Assembly: GCF_010669125.1 (NCBI RefSeq)
Contig: NZ_CP048630.1
Coordinates: 744,001-808,000, forward strand
Origin: Ancylobacter pratisalsi
Lineage (GTDB): Bacteria; Pseudomonadota; Alphaproteobacteria; Rhizobiales; Xanthobacteraceae
DNA: 64,000 nucleotides
Reading direction: 5' to 3'
This document shows, piece after piece, positions 15,753 through 24,622 of this stretch. Numbering within the stretch: the stretch's first letter is position 1; every line of letters starts with the position of its first letter. The position numbers and the translations under genes were made by a program. Under the pieces are notes generated by a model that was not told the DNA's origin, ran no database searches, and saw only the letters and a list, made by a program, of their open reading frames with translations.

Positions 15753-16485
15753 ATGAAGCCCGATACGTCGCGCTGGCGAGACAGTCGGACCTACGACTAT
15801 TTCGATGATCTCTCTGTGGAGGGATTGGCCTGGGAGTGCCTGAGGCGGGATCCATCCTACCAGCAGGCCTATCGCGGCCTCATGGAGACCGGCAATTCGG
15901 CAGCGCCGCTGCCAGCCGAGGCCGAACATCTCTGGGGGTTGCGATGTTGCCGCGAGACCCTCGCTCCCCGCGACCCGGCAGCTTGTCTACTGGTCCCCGC
16001 GGATCAACCCGGCCGTCACCGTCCTGACAGAGCTTCCCGACTATCTGCTGGGCACCGGCACGACGCCGCAGGCTGTACCTGCCGAAGCACCTGATCATGC
16101 AGCGCCGCCGCATCTTTCGCTTTCTAGCGTTGGCCCCGGCGTACCGATTGCCGCCCTGATCCCCTTCGACGATGACCTGCCCGGCCGCATCGAGGCGCTG
16201 AACCGCCTCTGGCATGCGCACCGTGGAAGGCGCGTGCCGCCCGACACCCGCATGACCCACCAGCAGCGTGCGCGCCTGCGGCGGATGCTTCAAGCCTGCG
16301 ACGGGCGAAACCGGGGCGCGAGCTACCGCGACATTGCCGAGGCCATCTTCGGCACAGAGCGGGTCGCGGCCGATCCCTGGAAGACGTCTCCCTTGCGCGA
16401 CCGCGTCATCGGCCTTGTGGAAGGCGGCACCGGCCTGATCGCGGGCGGCTATCTGCGGCTGTTCCGTCACCGCCGCCGCGCGTGA
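15753..16485 (+). CDS. FseA-like activator, made by +1 ribosomal frameshift (DUF6499-DUF2285)
   Basis: The zero frame runs 15753-16094 and starts with the DUF6499 segment RWRDSRTYDYFDDLSVEGLA, WECLRRDPSYQQAYRGL, up to AEHLWGLR; after about residue 70 its sequence is no longer family-like. The +1 frame is open 15844-16485 and encodes the expected continuation ATRQLVYWSPRINPAVTVLT and a DUF2285 domain (GASYRDIAEAIFGTERVAAD, PWKTSPLRDRVIGLV). Joining both gives a normal FseA-type protein of about 243 residues. In ICEMlSymR7A FseA is made by +1 programmed frameshifting and activates rdfS. GGGAG precedes the ATG by six bases. A simple inactivating mutation is the alternative. Confidence 0.7.
15966..15969 (+). 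other. Candidate +1 slip site CCC-C
   Basis: In the zero frame a proline codon CCC (15966-15968) is followed by C, so the P-site tRNA can re-pair with CCC one base on. Slippage here joins WGLRCCRETLAP directly to ATRQLVYWSP. A slip at 15954-15957 (ACC C) would give an equally plausible protein. It lies within the 15844-16094 window where both frames are open. Confidence 0.4.
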
Positions 16486-16608
16486 CGAGGTGGGGATTTT
16501 AGCCCCCCCAATCTTCCCCATCCCTCCCGACATTCCTCCTCCGCCACCGTGGTCACCGTCCGCCGCCGCACTCCGGCGGCTCCCGCCACGCCCACGGAGG
16601 CCCGCTCC

Positions 16609-16890
16609 ATGCGACCCGATCTCGCCACCCTCCCGCCGCGCTATCTGCGCACCAAGGAAGCCGCCGAGTTTCTCAGCCTGTCGGCCCGCACGCTTGAGAA
16701 GCATCGCACCTATGGCACCGGCCCCGCCTATCGCAAGCTCGGCGGGCGCGTCGTCTATTCCATCGACGACCTGCAGGCCTGGACGGATCGCGGCGCGGTC
16801 ACCTCGACCTCCGATCCGCGCGGCACCGTGCTGCCGGCCAAGCGCCACGCGCTTGCCGCCGGTTCGTTCGCCGGCCGCGCTGCGCGCTGA
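16609..16890 (+). CDS. Excisionase-type helix-turn-helix protein, RdfS-like
   Basis: 93 residues with a MerR-like excisionase helix-turn-helix: YLRTKEAAEFLSLSARTLEK followed by HRTYGTGPAYRKLGGRVVYS and IDDLQAWTD. This pattern matches the recombination directionality factors of tripartite and R7A-like ICEs. The start at 16609 has GGAGG eight bases upstream. It lies directly after the FseA-like gene, and in R7A rdfS is the FseA target. It should direct integrase to excise the element; the integrase itself is not in this window. Confidence 0.75.
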   Translation: MRPDLATLPPRYLRTKEAAEFLSLSARTLEKHRTYGTGPAYRKLGGRVVYSIDDLQAWTDRGAVTSTSDPRGTVLPAKRHALAAGSFAGRAAR

Positions 16891-16898
16891 GCGCCCCC

Positions 16899-17786
16899 AT
16901 GGCGGCGCGGCATCACAGTCTCTCGGAGCGCGGACAGCTCGATCTGTTCCGCGCCCTGCCAGGCGACTTCGCGCCACGAGACGCGCAGGATCTCATGGCC
17001 TATCCCTTCTTTTCCCTCTCCAAGACGCCGCGCGTCGCGCCGATCGATTTCCGAACTGGAAGCATCGCCATCAGGGTCGAGGCCGTGCCCGACCACGGCA
17101 TGGCGACCATCTGGGACGCCGACATTCTCATCTGGGCGGCAAGCCAGATCGTTGAGGCGCGCGACGCGGGGCTTCGCACCTCGCGCCTGATGGCGGCAAC
17201 GCCCTATGAGATCCTAACCTTTGTCGGGCGCGGCACCTCGCTGCGCGACTATCAGCGCCTCAAGGCCGCGCTTGACCGTCTCCAGTCGACGACGATCTCG
17301 ACCACCCTCCGCCAGCCGGCGGAGGGACGCCGGCACCGCTTCTCCTGGATCAATGAATGGCAGGAACGGACGGACCGCAACGGCCGGCCCGATGGCGTCG
17401 ACCTTATCCTGCCGGACTGGTTCTACAGGGCCGTGCTCGACGACGCCCTCGTGCTCACCATAGACCGGGCCTATTTCGGGCTAACGGGCGGGCTGGAGCG
17501 ATGGCTTTACCGACTGGTGCGCAAGCATGGCGGGCACCAGGACCACGGCTGGAGCTTCGACGTCGCTCACCTCCACGCCAAATCCGGCAGCCTCTCGCCC
17601 CTCAAGCACTTCGCCTATGACCTGCGCGCGATCGTCGGCCGCCAGGCGCTGCCCGGCTACCGGCTCGGCATGCGCCGCCAGACGGACGGTGCCGACATCC
17701 TCTCCTTCGTCGAGATCGACGCTGCACGCCTTGCCCTGCCAACCCGCCGCCGTCTCGCGGCCATCCGATCTGGGGACAAGCTGTGA
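16899..17786 (+). CDS. repA: Replication initiator protein RepA
   Basis: A 295-residue RepA/initiator of the plasmid family with segments LMAYPFFSLSKTPRVAPIDF, MATIWDADILIWAASQIVEA, PYEILTFVGRGTSLRDYQRL and LTGGLERWLYRLVRKHGGHQ. It starts 8 bp after the RdfS-like gene. Its stop is followed by three iterons, the expected binding sites. Several ICEs use such a RepA to replicate after excision, which stabilises the circular form; on a plasmid it would be the main initiator. Confidence 0.85.
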   Translation: MAARHHSLSERGQLDLFRALPGDFAPRDAQDLMAYPFFSLSKTPRVAPIDFRTGSIAIRVEAVPDHGMATIWDADILIWAASQIVEARDAGLRTSRLMAATPYEILTFVGRGTSLRDYQRLKAALDRLQSTTISTTLRQPAEGRRHRFSWINEWQERTDRNGRPDGVDLILPDWFYRAVLDDALVLTIDRAYFGLTGGLERWLYRLVRKHGGHQDHGWSFDVAHLHAKSGSLSPLKHFAYDLRAIVGRQALPGYRLGMRRQTDGADILSFVEIDAARLALPTRRRLAAIRSGDKL

Positions 17787-17791
17787 ATCAT

Positions 17792-17857
17792 CTCGTGCTA
17801 TCGGGGACCAGCACCCTCGTGCGATCAGGGACCGGTTCCTCGTGCTATCGGGGACCA
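17792..17857. repeat. Three iterons, likely oriV
   Basis: CTCGTGCTATCGGGGACC occurs at 17792, as CTCGTGCGATCAGGGACC at 17816, and again exactly at 17839. The periods are 24 and 23 bp. A degenerate unit (GATCTGGGGACA) lies inside the repA 3' end near 17768. About two helical turns of spacing directly behind repA is typical of an iteron origin. The following 140 bp before parA are AT-richer (TTCTAACCCG, CCTTCTAACGG). Confidence 0.75.
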
Positions 17858-17997
17858 AAATCGACGATTCAGCCTTCAGAATCAGAGACTTCCGGCGTCC
17901 GTAACTTCTCTAACCCGGATTCCTTCGGAATCCTTCTAACGGAACTACGCCATTATACTGCGACGAGCGCGTCCCCGATGAACGTGTGGAGCGCGCC

Positions 17998-18651
17998 ATG
18001 ATCGTCGCGCTCCTCAACCAGAAAGGCGGGGTCGGCAAAACGACGCTGGCGCTCCATCTCGCCGGACAATGGGCTCGGCAGGGACAGCGGATCACGCTGA
18101 TCGACGCCGATCCGCAGGGCTCCAGCCTCGACTGGTCGCAGCTGCGCAGCCGCGAGGGCCTGCCACGGCTGTTCGGGGTCGTCGGGCTCGCCCGCGATAC
18201 GCTGCACCGGGAGACGCCCGAACTCGCACGTGACGCCGATCACATCGTCATCGATGGACCGCCCCGCGTCGCCGGGCTGATGCGCTCGGCTCTGCTCGCC
18301 GCCGATCTGGTGCTGATCCCGGTGCAACCCTCGCCCTTTGACGGATGGGCGTCGGCCGAGATACTGGCGTTGATCCGCGAGGCGCGGATCTACCGCCCGG
18401 AGATGCTGGTCCGGTTCGTCCTGAACCGCTGCGGCACTCGCACCGTTCTCGCCCGCGAGACCGCGCGGACGCTGGCCGATCACGATCCTCCGGTACTCAC
18501 CCGTACCATCGGCCAGCGCATCGCCTTTGCGGCGGCGGCACAATCCGGACGTCTCGTCTTCGAGCACGACGACGCGGGGCCGGCCACGCGCGAGATCGCT
18601 GAGGTGACTGCGGAGATCGACGGTCTCGAGGTCGGGAGGTCGTCGCGATGA
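17998..18651 (+). CDS. parA: ParA partition ATPase
   Basis: A 217-residue Walker-type ParA: MIVALLNQKGGVGKTTLALH (deviant Walker A, KGGVGKT), ITLIDADPQGSSLDW and DHIVIDGPPRVAGLMRSALL. It is the short ParA class without an N-terminal DNA-binding domain. It drives active partition of the element with a small centromere-binding partner, most likely the overlapping next gene. The ATG at 17998 is preferred; a GTG four codons upstream is possible. Confidence 0.9.
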   Translation: MIVALLNQKGGVGKTTLALHLAGQWARQGQRITLIDADPQGSSLDWSQLRSREGLPRLFGVVGLARDTLHRETPELARDADHIVIDGPPRVAGLMRSALLAADLVLIPVQPSPFDGWASAEILALIREARIYRPEMLVRFVLNRCGTRTVLARETARTLADHDPPVLTRTIGQRIAFAAAAQSGRLVFEHDDAGPATREIAEVTAEIDGLEVGRSSR

Positions 18652-18899
18652 GAGAGCGCCCGATCCGCCGCGATTTTGCCTCTCGGCCCGCCGATCCCGA
18701 GCACTGGATCAAGGCGGCGGATGTCGCGACAGACCACCGCCCCGGCGCCGCGTTCACCGCGCGGCTCACCATCGATGTGACGCCCGACCTGCGCGGGCGG
18801 ATCAAGGTCGCCGCCTTCAGGCGCGGCGTCACCGTCGCCGAGATGCTGCGCGACTTGCTCGCGCGCGAATTCCCTCCCACATCAGGAGATCAGCCATGA
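18648..18899 (+). CDS. Putative ribbon-helix-helix partner of ParA
   Basis: 83 residues; the ATG overlaps the parA stop by 4 bp. The C-terminal half, FTARLTIDVTPDLRGRIKVA followed by AFRRGVTVAEMLRDLLAREF, reads as a beta strand plus two helices, the ribbon-helix-helix layout of ParG/CopG-like centromere binders. The N-terminal half is flexible and charged. A ParG-like role is inferred from coupling to parA. Confidence 0.6.
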   Translation: MRERPIRRDFASRPADPEHWIKAADVATDHRPGAAFTARLTIDVTPDLRGRIKVAAFRRGVTVAEMLRDLLAREFPPTSGDQP

Positions 18900-19417
18900 G
18901 CGAGGTTTTTGCGCCCCGCGCGGCAAGCACGGCAACCGTGTCCAGTCCCCCGCCCGATGCCCTGACCCATGTTGAGCTGACCCATATCGAGAAGCGCATC
19001 GAGAACTGGATCCGCTTCGGCCATCACGCGCATGAGCAGCTTCTGGATCGCCGTCGGCGCATTCTCTCCTTCCCTCCCGGCTGCATCTTCGCTTTTGTCC
19101 GATGGGCGTCGAATGACTTCGGCACCGTGGTCTCCCGCCTCGACATCGTGCGCTGCGTGGCGCCGGACGAAGGCTACCAGACGCTACCTTTCGTACGTCC
19201 CGGCGGCGAGATCCTGCTGCGGGTGGATGGCTGGCCGAAGGTCGAGAAAATCCTTCAGCAAATCGACGCCGTTGAAGCGATCGGCATCGATGCGGCAACC
19301 GTCGCCCCTGATCACTGGTGTCATGTCGCGCACCGCATCAGCGTCGGCTTCGAGCCGCGCGCCTACACGATAGAGCGTCATCAGGCGTGGCTGAAGCGGC
19401 AGGAGTGCGGGAAATGA
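18896..19417 (+). CDS. DUF2840 protein
   Basis: 173 residues matching the DUF2840 family found between parA and traF in this type of element: LTHVELTHIEKRIENWIRFG, AFVRWASNDFGTVVSRLDIV, and the end ERHQAWLKRQECGK. No catalytic motif is visible. It overlaps both neighbours by 4 bp, so it is made together with the partition and TraF genes. Confidence 0.75.
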   Translation: MSEVFAPRAASTATVSSPPPDALTHVELTHIEKRIENWIRFGHHAHEQLLDRRRRILSFPPGCIFAFVRWASNDFGTVVSRLDIVRCVAPDEGYQTLPFVRPGGEILLRVDGWPKVEKILQQIDAVEAIGIDAATVAPDHWCHVAHRISVGFEPRAYTIERHQAWLKRQECGK

Positions 19418-19959
19418 GCCGCGTCGCCTATGTGCTGATGACGACGGCCGCCAGCGTCGGTGCGGCCTTCGCCGCCACGGTACCGACGCCACTCAAACTG
19501 ATCTGGAATGTCACCGCGAGCGTGCCGGTCGGGCTCTATTCTGTCGAGCCAGCCGATCATCTTGAGATCACCGATCTGGTCGCGGTGATGCCGCCACCGC
19601 CGCTCGCCGCGTTCCTGATCGGGCGCGGCTATATCGGCGAAGGCACGCCGCTGCTGAAGCGCGTGATGGGGCTGCCTGGGCAGGATGTCTGCCGTCTCGA
19701 CGACGCCATCACCGTCGATGGCGTGCCGCTGGGCGAAGCGCTGCCACGCGACCGCATGGGCCGGGATCTGCCGGTCTGGCAGGGTTGCCGGCGTATAGCT
19801 GCCGGCGACCTATTCCTCATGAACCCGGACGTCGGCGACAGTCTCGACGGGCGCTACTTTGGCCTGATCCCGGCTACGACCGTCATCGGGCGGGCAATGC
19901 CACTGCTTACGGATGAGGCCGGCAACAGTGACTTCATCTGGCGCGCAGCGGTGCGCTGA
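19414..19959 (+). CDS. traF: S26 family signal peptidase, conjugative TraF
   Basis: 181 residues from the ATG at 19414. After an N-terminal membrane segment (YVLMTTAASVGAAFAATV) comes NVTASVPVGLYS, with the catalytic Ser in TASVPVG, and then LLKRVMGLPGQDV, with the catalytic Lys. This is the TraF branch that processes and cyclises the TrbC pilin at the inner membrane. The overlap with the DUF2840 gene supports the start. The trbC target is encoded at 40292. Confidence 0.88.
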   Translation: MSRVAYVLMTTAASVGAAFAATVPTPLKLIWNVTASVPVGLYSVEPADHLEITDLVAVMPPPPLAAFLIGRGYIGEGTPLLKRVMGLPGQDVCRLDDAITVDGVPLGEALPRDRMGRDLPVWQGCRRIAAGDLFLMNPDVGDSLDGRYFGLIPATTVIGRAMPLLTDEAGNSDFIWRAAVR

Positions 19960-19960
19960 C

Positions 19961-20623
19961 ATGTATCGCGCTGCGTTCTTTCTTGCATCCGGACTGCTGA
20001 TCGGCGGTGCGTCGCCCAGCACTGCCACCGCGCAGACCATGTCGCCGACTGTGGCGTATGCCGTCCCGTCTTACGCCGCCTTTATCGAGGAAGCCGCGCA
20101 GCGCTTCGAGCTTCCGGCCAGCTGGATCCGTTCCGTCCTGCACGCCGAGAGCGGCGGCGATCCGCGCGCCGTCTCTCCGGCCGGCGCAATGGGGCTGATG
20201 CAGATCATGCCCGCGACCTGGGACGAGCTTCGCGCCCATCACGCTCTCGGTGCCGATCCGTTCGACGCGCGCGATAACATCCTCGCGGGCGCCGCCTATC
20301 TGCGCCAGCTTCACGACCGCTATGGCAGCATCCGCGCCGTGCTTGCAGCCTACAATGCCGGGCCGACGCGCTATGAGGCCTCGCTTGCCGGCAAGCCGCT
20401 GCCGCCGGAGACACGCAATTACATCGCGGCCTTGGCGCCGATTATCGACAAAGAGCCTGTTGCCGGCGCCACCGGATCGGTGCGGCCAACGGCGCAAAGC
20501 TGGCGCGAGGCGCCGCTGTTCGCCGCGCAGCCCGCGCGCAGCAATCCTACCGATTCCCCGTTCCTCGCGCCGCGCTCCGATGCGCTTTTCGTTGCTCCTT
20601 GGCCATCGAGGAGGGCGCCATGA
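19961..20623 (+). CDS. Lytic transglycosylase (SLT domain)
   Basis: 220 residues: an N-terminal signal-like segment (AAFFLASGLLIGGASPSTAT) and an SLT domain with the catalytic Glu in SVLHAESGGDPRAVSPAGAM, then GLMQIMPATWDELR and YLRQLHDRYGSIRAVLAAYN. It opens peptidoglycan locally for assembly of the mating channel in the periplasm. It starts one base after traF ends. The C-terminal 60 residues are low-complexity. Confidence 0.88.
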   Translation: MYRAAFFLASGLLIGGASPSTATAQTMSPTVAYAVPSYAAFIEEAAQRFELPASWIRSVLHAESGGDPRAVSPAGAMGLMQIMPATWDELRAHHALGADPFDARDNILAGAAYLRQLHDRYGSIRAVLAAYNAGPTRYEASLAGKPLPPETRNYIAALAPIIDKEPVAGATGSVRPTAQSWREAPLFAAQPARSNPTDSPFLAPRSDALFVAPWPSRRAP

Positions 20624-20867
20624 GCAGGCGGGCCCGTTTTCGCACCCTGTCGGGCTCTGGCGCTCCATGGAGGGTGAGGAGGCGCAGTACAACAACCACG
20701 ACCGCACGAGGGCAGGATAAAAGGGCGCACATTGCGCAGCGGTCGAGATGTTGGCTCTGCCTGCGTTTCCCCGGTGCTTCGGCACCTTGCGGAGCCAAAG
20801 CACACGTTTCACGCGTCCCACAAATAACTGCAAATCAACAGATTTCTACACATTGCGAGGCTTCGGC
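20624..20867. other. Candidate oriT region upstream of the relaxase
   Basis: This 244-bp spacer has no convincing gene; a short frame from 20620 is Arg/Thr-rich. It holds a GGTGC-TTCG-GCACC hairpin (20773-20786) and, just before the relaxase, an AT-rich tract (ACAAATAACTGCAAATCAAC). DUF3363-type relaxase genes usually lie next to their oriT, so this is the most likely place. The nick site cannot be assigned. Confidence 0.35.
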
Positions 20868-22607
20868 ATGAGCGATGAACGCGAGTTCCGCGTCCGTCCC
20901 GGCCGCATCCGCTCGACGCGCGCCCAGCAGGCCCGCCCGTTCATCGCCCAGGCTCTCGCCGCTGCTCGAAAGGCCGGCGGCGGGGTTTCCCGTTCGGGCA
21001 AGATCGCCTCCGGCAACCGCTCGCGTTTCGGCAGCGGACAGGTCGCCAGCCTTCAGGCCAGCCGCCGGATCACACCACGCTCGCGCGGAGCCGTGGTGAA
21101 AGCGCGGGTCGTCCGACACACGGCCCGCGCGGGCTCCCTCAGTCAGCACCTCACCTATCTTCGCCGCGAGGGGGTGACGCGAGACGGGGAGAAGGCTCGG
21201 CTGTTCGGTCCCGAGATCGACAGCGTGGATGTCGGCGCCTTCACCGAGCGCTGCCGCGATGACCGTCACCATTTCCGTTTCATCGTGTCGCCCGACGACG
21301 CCCTGGAGATGGAGGACCTGCGGGCCTTCACCCGTGACCTCACCCGGCAGATGGAGAAGGACCTCGGCACCGGTCTCGACTGGGTCGCCGTCGATCACTG
21401 GAACACAGAGCATCCCCATGTACATCTGATCGTGCGAGGCCGCCGCGACGATGGCCAGAACCTCGTGATCTCCCGCGACTACATCAGCGAGGGCATGCGC
21501 GACCGCGCCCGCGACCTGATCACCCAGGAACTCGGCCCCCGCACAGAGCTCGATGTCCGCCGAAGTTTGGAACGCCAGGTCGAGGCCGAGCGGTGGACCG
21601 AGCTCGACCGCCAGCTTGTCCGCGAGACCCGGGAGAGCGGCATCATCGACATGGCGCCGGCTCCAGGCCGACAGCCGGACGAACACCATGCACTGAAGAT
21701 TGGGCGCCTCCGGAAGCTCGAGACGCTCGGCCTCGCCAGCGAGATCGGCAATGCGCATTGGGTGATGGAGCCGGAAGCCGAGGCCACCCTGCGTCAGCTT
21801 GGTGAACGCGGCGACATCATCAAGCGCATGCACCGCGCCCTCACCGAACGCGGTATCGAGCGTGGCACGGCAAGCTATGTCCTCGCCGCCGAGAGTCTCG
21901 ATGTGCCGGTCATCGGCCGGCTGGTCGCACGGGGTCTCGATGATGAACTCCACGGCTCCGCCTATGCCATCGTCGACGGCGTGGACGGGCGCTCCCACCA
22001 CATCCGCTTGCCTGACCTCGATGCCGCTAGTGACGGGGTGGCCGGCTCCATCGTCGAACTCAGGACCTTCGACGATGCGCAGGGCAAACGGCGCGTTGCG
22101 CTCGCCGTGCGCTCCGATTTGGACCTCGCTCATCAGGTGACCGCAACCGGAGCCACCTGGCTCGACCGGCAGGCCATTGCGCGTGCCCCCGTTGCTCTGT
22201 CGGACGGCGGCTTTGGCGCGGAGGTGAGCCAGTCACTCGGCCGGCGCGCCGAGCATCTCATCCGCGAGGGCCTCGCCGAGCGGCAGGGACGGCGCGTCGT
22301 CTTCGCCCGCAATCTCATCGACACGCTCCGCCGCCGGGAACTGGAGGCCGTGGGAGAGAAGCTCGCCGCCCAGACCGGCCTGACATTCAACAAGGCCGGC
22401 ACCGGCGAGTATGTCGCCGGCACCTATCGTCAGCGCCATGTGCTCGCCTCGGGCCGCTTCGCCATGCTCGACGACGGCCTCGGCTTCCAGCTCGTGCCCT
22501 GGTCGCCCTCTCTGGAGCGCCAGCTCGGCAAGCATGTCTCCGGCGTCGCTCGTGATGATGGTGGTGTCGACTGGAGCCTCGGTCGCAAACGCGGCCTTGG
22601 CCTCTGA
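20868..22607 (+). CDS. DUF3363 relaxase (VirD2/RlxS-like)
   Basis: A 579-residue relaxase. The N-terminal nuclease domain shows ARAGSLSQHLTYLRREGVTR, HHFRFIVSPDDALEMEDLRA and the metal-binding histidines in DHWNTEHPHVHLIVRGRRDD (about residues 177-196). The C-terminal half is the DUF3363 region (ENAHWVM-like, RQRHVLASGRFAMLDDGLGF). It nicks oriT and leads the strand to the coupling protein. The start at 20868 has GCGAGG upstream. The stop is 18 bp before traG. Confidence 0.88.
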   Translation: MSDEREFRVRPGRIRSTRAQQARPFIAQALAAARKAGGGVSRSGKIASGNRSRFGSGQVASLQASRRITPRSRGAVVKARVVRHTARAGSLSQHLTYLRREGVTRDGEKARLFGPEIDSVDVGAFTERCRDDRHHFRFIVSPDDALEMEDLRAFTRDLTRQMEKDLGTGLDWVAVDHWNTEHPHVHLIVRGRRDDGQNLVISRDYISEGMRDRARDLITQELGPRTELDVRRSLERQVEAERWTELDRQLVRETRESGIIDMAPAPGRQPDEHHALKIGRLRKLETLGLASEIGNAHWVMEPEAEATLRQLGERGDIIKRMHRALTERGIERGTASYVLAAESLDVPVIGRLVARGLDDELHGSAYAIVDGVDGRSHHIRLPDLDAASDGVAGSIVELRTFDDAQGKRRVALAVRSDLDLAHQVTATGATWLDRQAIARAPVALSDGGFGAEVSQSLGRRAEHLIREGLAERQGRRVVFARNLIDTLRRRELEAVGEKLAAQTGLTFNKAGTGEYVAGTYRQRHVLASGRFAMLDDGLGFQLVPWSPSLERQLGKHVSGVARDDGGVDWSLGRKRGLGL

Positions 22608-22625
22608 CCCCAGAAAGGGACCACT

Positions 22626-24617
22626 ATGTCGGCGACGAAAATCCTGTGGGGGCAGATCTTCACGGTCCTGCTCATCGTGCTGGCGGCGATCTGGGGCGCG
22701 ACACAATATGTGGCCTGGAGCCTCGGCTATCAGGCGCAGTTGGGCGCGCCCTGGTTCGTGCTTCTCGGCCTTCCGATCTACTACCCACCGGCCTTCTTCT
22801 GGTGGTGGTACTTTTTCGACGCCTATGCGCCGGACGTATTTTTCCGGGGCGCGCTGATCGCCGCCTCCGGCGGCTTCCTCTCCATCGCGGTCGCCATCGC
22901 CCTGTCGGTCTGGCGGGCCCGCGAGGCCTCAAAGGTCGACACCTATGGTTCGGCGCGCTGGGCCGAGAAGAAGGAGGTCCGCATCGCCGGGCTGCTCGGC
23001 ACCGATGGCGTCATCCTCGGTCGGTATGAACGCGACTATCTACGTCATAACGGGCCGGAGCATGTGCTGTGCTTCGCGCCGACCCGGTCCGGCAAGGGCG
23101 TCGGGCTGGTCGTGCCCTCGCTACTGACCTGGCCGGGATCGGCCATCGTCCATGACATCAAGGGCGAGAACTGGCAGCTCACCGCCGGCTTCCGCGCCCG
23201 GCATGGCCGCGTTCTCCTGTTCGACCCGACCAACGCCAAGTCCGCCGCCTATAATCCGCTGCTGGAAGTGCGCCGTGGCGAGTGTGAAGTCCGTGACGTC
23301 CAGAACATCGCCGACATTCTCGTCGACCCCGAAGGCTCGCTGGAAAAGCGGAACCATTGGGAGAAGACCAGCCACGCGCTGCTCGTCGGTGCCATCCTCC
23401 ACGTGCTCTATGCCGAGACGGACAAGACGCTCGCCGGCGTCGCCGCTTTCCTCTCCGATCCGAAACGTCCGATCGAGACCACGCTCGATGCCATGATGAA
23501 GACCGCCCATCTCGGCGAGGCGGGCCCGCATCCCGTCATCGCCAGCGCTGCCCGCGAGCTCCTCAACAAATCCGACAATGAGCGCTCGGGCGTGCTCTCC
23601 ACCGCCATGTCCTTCCTCGGCCTCTACCGCGATCCGGTGATCGCCGAGGTGACGCGGCGCTGCGACTGGCGCATCGCAGATATCGTCGGCGGCATGGCTC
23701 CCTCAACCCTCTACCTCGTGGTGCCGCCCTCCGACATCAACCGGACAAAGCCGCTGATCCGCCTGCTCCTCAACCAGATCGGCCGGCGACTGACCGAGGA
23801 CCTGCAGGCGAAGGGCGGCCGCCATCGCCTGCTCCTCATGCTCGACGAGTTTCCCGCGCTGGGGCGGCTCGACTTCTTTGAATCGGCGCTCGCCTTCATG
23901 GCCGGCTATGGCCTGAAAGCCTTCCTCATCGCCCAGTCGCTGAACCAGATCGAGAAGGCTTACGGCCCCAACAACTCGATCCTCGACAATTGCCATGTCC
24001 GCGTGTGCTTCGCGACCAATGACGAGCGCACCGCCAAGCGCGTCTCCGATGCGCTCGGCACCGCCACTGAGATGAAGGCGATGAAAAACTATGCCGGCCA
24101 CCGGCTCTCACCCTGGCTGGGTCATCTCATGGTGTCGCGTTCCGAGACCGCACGCCCGTTGCTCACCCCCGGCGAGGTTATGCAGCTGCCGCCCACGGAC
24201 GAGATCGTCATGGTCGCCGGCACCCCCCCGATCCGCGCGAAGAAGGCGCGATACTACGAGGACTCGCGCCTCCGGGACCGGCTCCTGCCGCCGCCAACGC
24301 CCACTCGTGGTTCGGCCGTGCAGCATGATGACTGGACCGCGCTGCCGGTGCCCGCAACACAGGAGAGCACGGGCGGGAGCGCCGCCATCGAAGGTCAAGA
24401 CGATGATCCGACCGGCTCCGAGCACCGGCATCAGCCCGAGCTCAGCCGCGTGAGGGCGGTCGAGAAAATACAGCCCATCGAGAACGAATTCGAGTTCGAC
24501 AGAGATCGCGACGACGAGATGGATGACGTCGCCGCTCGGAACCGGCGCATGACCGGACTGATGCAAGGCGTGGCCCGACAGGTCAGTCTCAATCCTAATG
24601 ACGGCATGGAGCTGTGA
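22626..24617 (+). CDS. traG: Type IV coupling protein TraG/VirD4
   Basis: A 663-residue inner-membrane ATPase. Two N-terminal membrane segments (about residues 10-35 and 50-100) precede Walker A APTRSGKGVGLVVPSLL (about 151-167) and Walker B LLLMLDEFPALGRLDFF. The VirD4 motif HDIKGENW is also present. It links the relaxosome to the Trb channel. The C-terminal 120 residues are acidic and variable. Confidence 0.92.
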   Translation: MSATKILWGQIFTVLLIVLAAIWGATQYVAWSLGYQAQLGAPWFVLLGLPIYYPPAFFWWWYFFDAYAPDVFFRGALIAASGGFLSIAVAIALSVWRAREASKVDTYGSARWAEKKEVRIAGLLGTDGVILGRYERDYLRHNGPEHVLCFAPTRSGKGVGLVVPSLLTWPGSAIVHDIKGENWQLTAGFRARHGRVLLFDPTNAKSAAYNPLLEVRRGECEVRDVQNIADILVDPEGSLEKRNHWEKTSHALLVGAILHVLYAETDKTLAGVAAFLSDPKRPIETTLDAMMKTAHLGEAGPHPVIASAARELLNKSDNERSGVLSTAMSFLGLYRDPVIAEVTRRCDWRIADIVGGMAPSTLYLVVPPSDINRTKPLIRLLLNQIGRRLTEDLQAKGGRHRLLLMLDEFPALGRLDFFESALAFMAGYGLKAFLIAQSLNQIEKAYGPNNSILDNCHVRVCFATNDERTAKRVSDALGTATEMKAMKNYAGHRLSPWLGHLMVSRSETARPLLTPGEVMQLPPTDEIVMVAGTPPIRAKKARYYEDSRLRDRLLPPPTPTRGSAVQHDDWTALPVPATQESTGGSAAIEGQDDDPTGSEHRHQPELSRVRAVEKIQPIENEFEFDRDRDDEMDDVAARNRRMTGLMQGVARQVSLNPNDGMEL

Positions 24618-24622
24618 TCGCT

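Noticed and set aside
17792..17857. Repeats as a CRISPR array
   Set aside because: Units are 18 bp with 5-6 bp between them, directly behind repA; this is an iteron pattern and no cas genes are present.
17783..18001. Open frame of 72 codons across the iterons
   Set aside because: It only translates the repeat units and intergenic DNA, with no ribosome site or family features.
20620..20871. 83-codon frame between the transglycosylase and relaxase
   Set aside because: Arg/Thr-rich, spans the hairpin and the relaxase ribosome site; non-coding oriT-like DNA is more likely.
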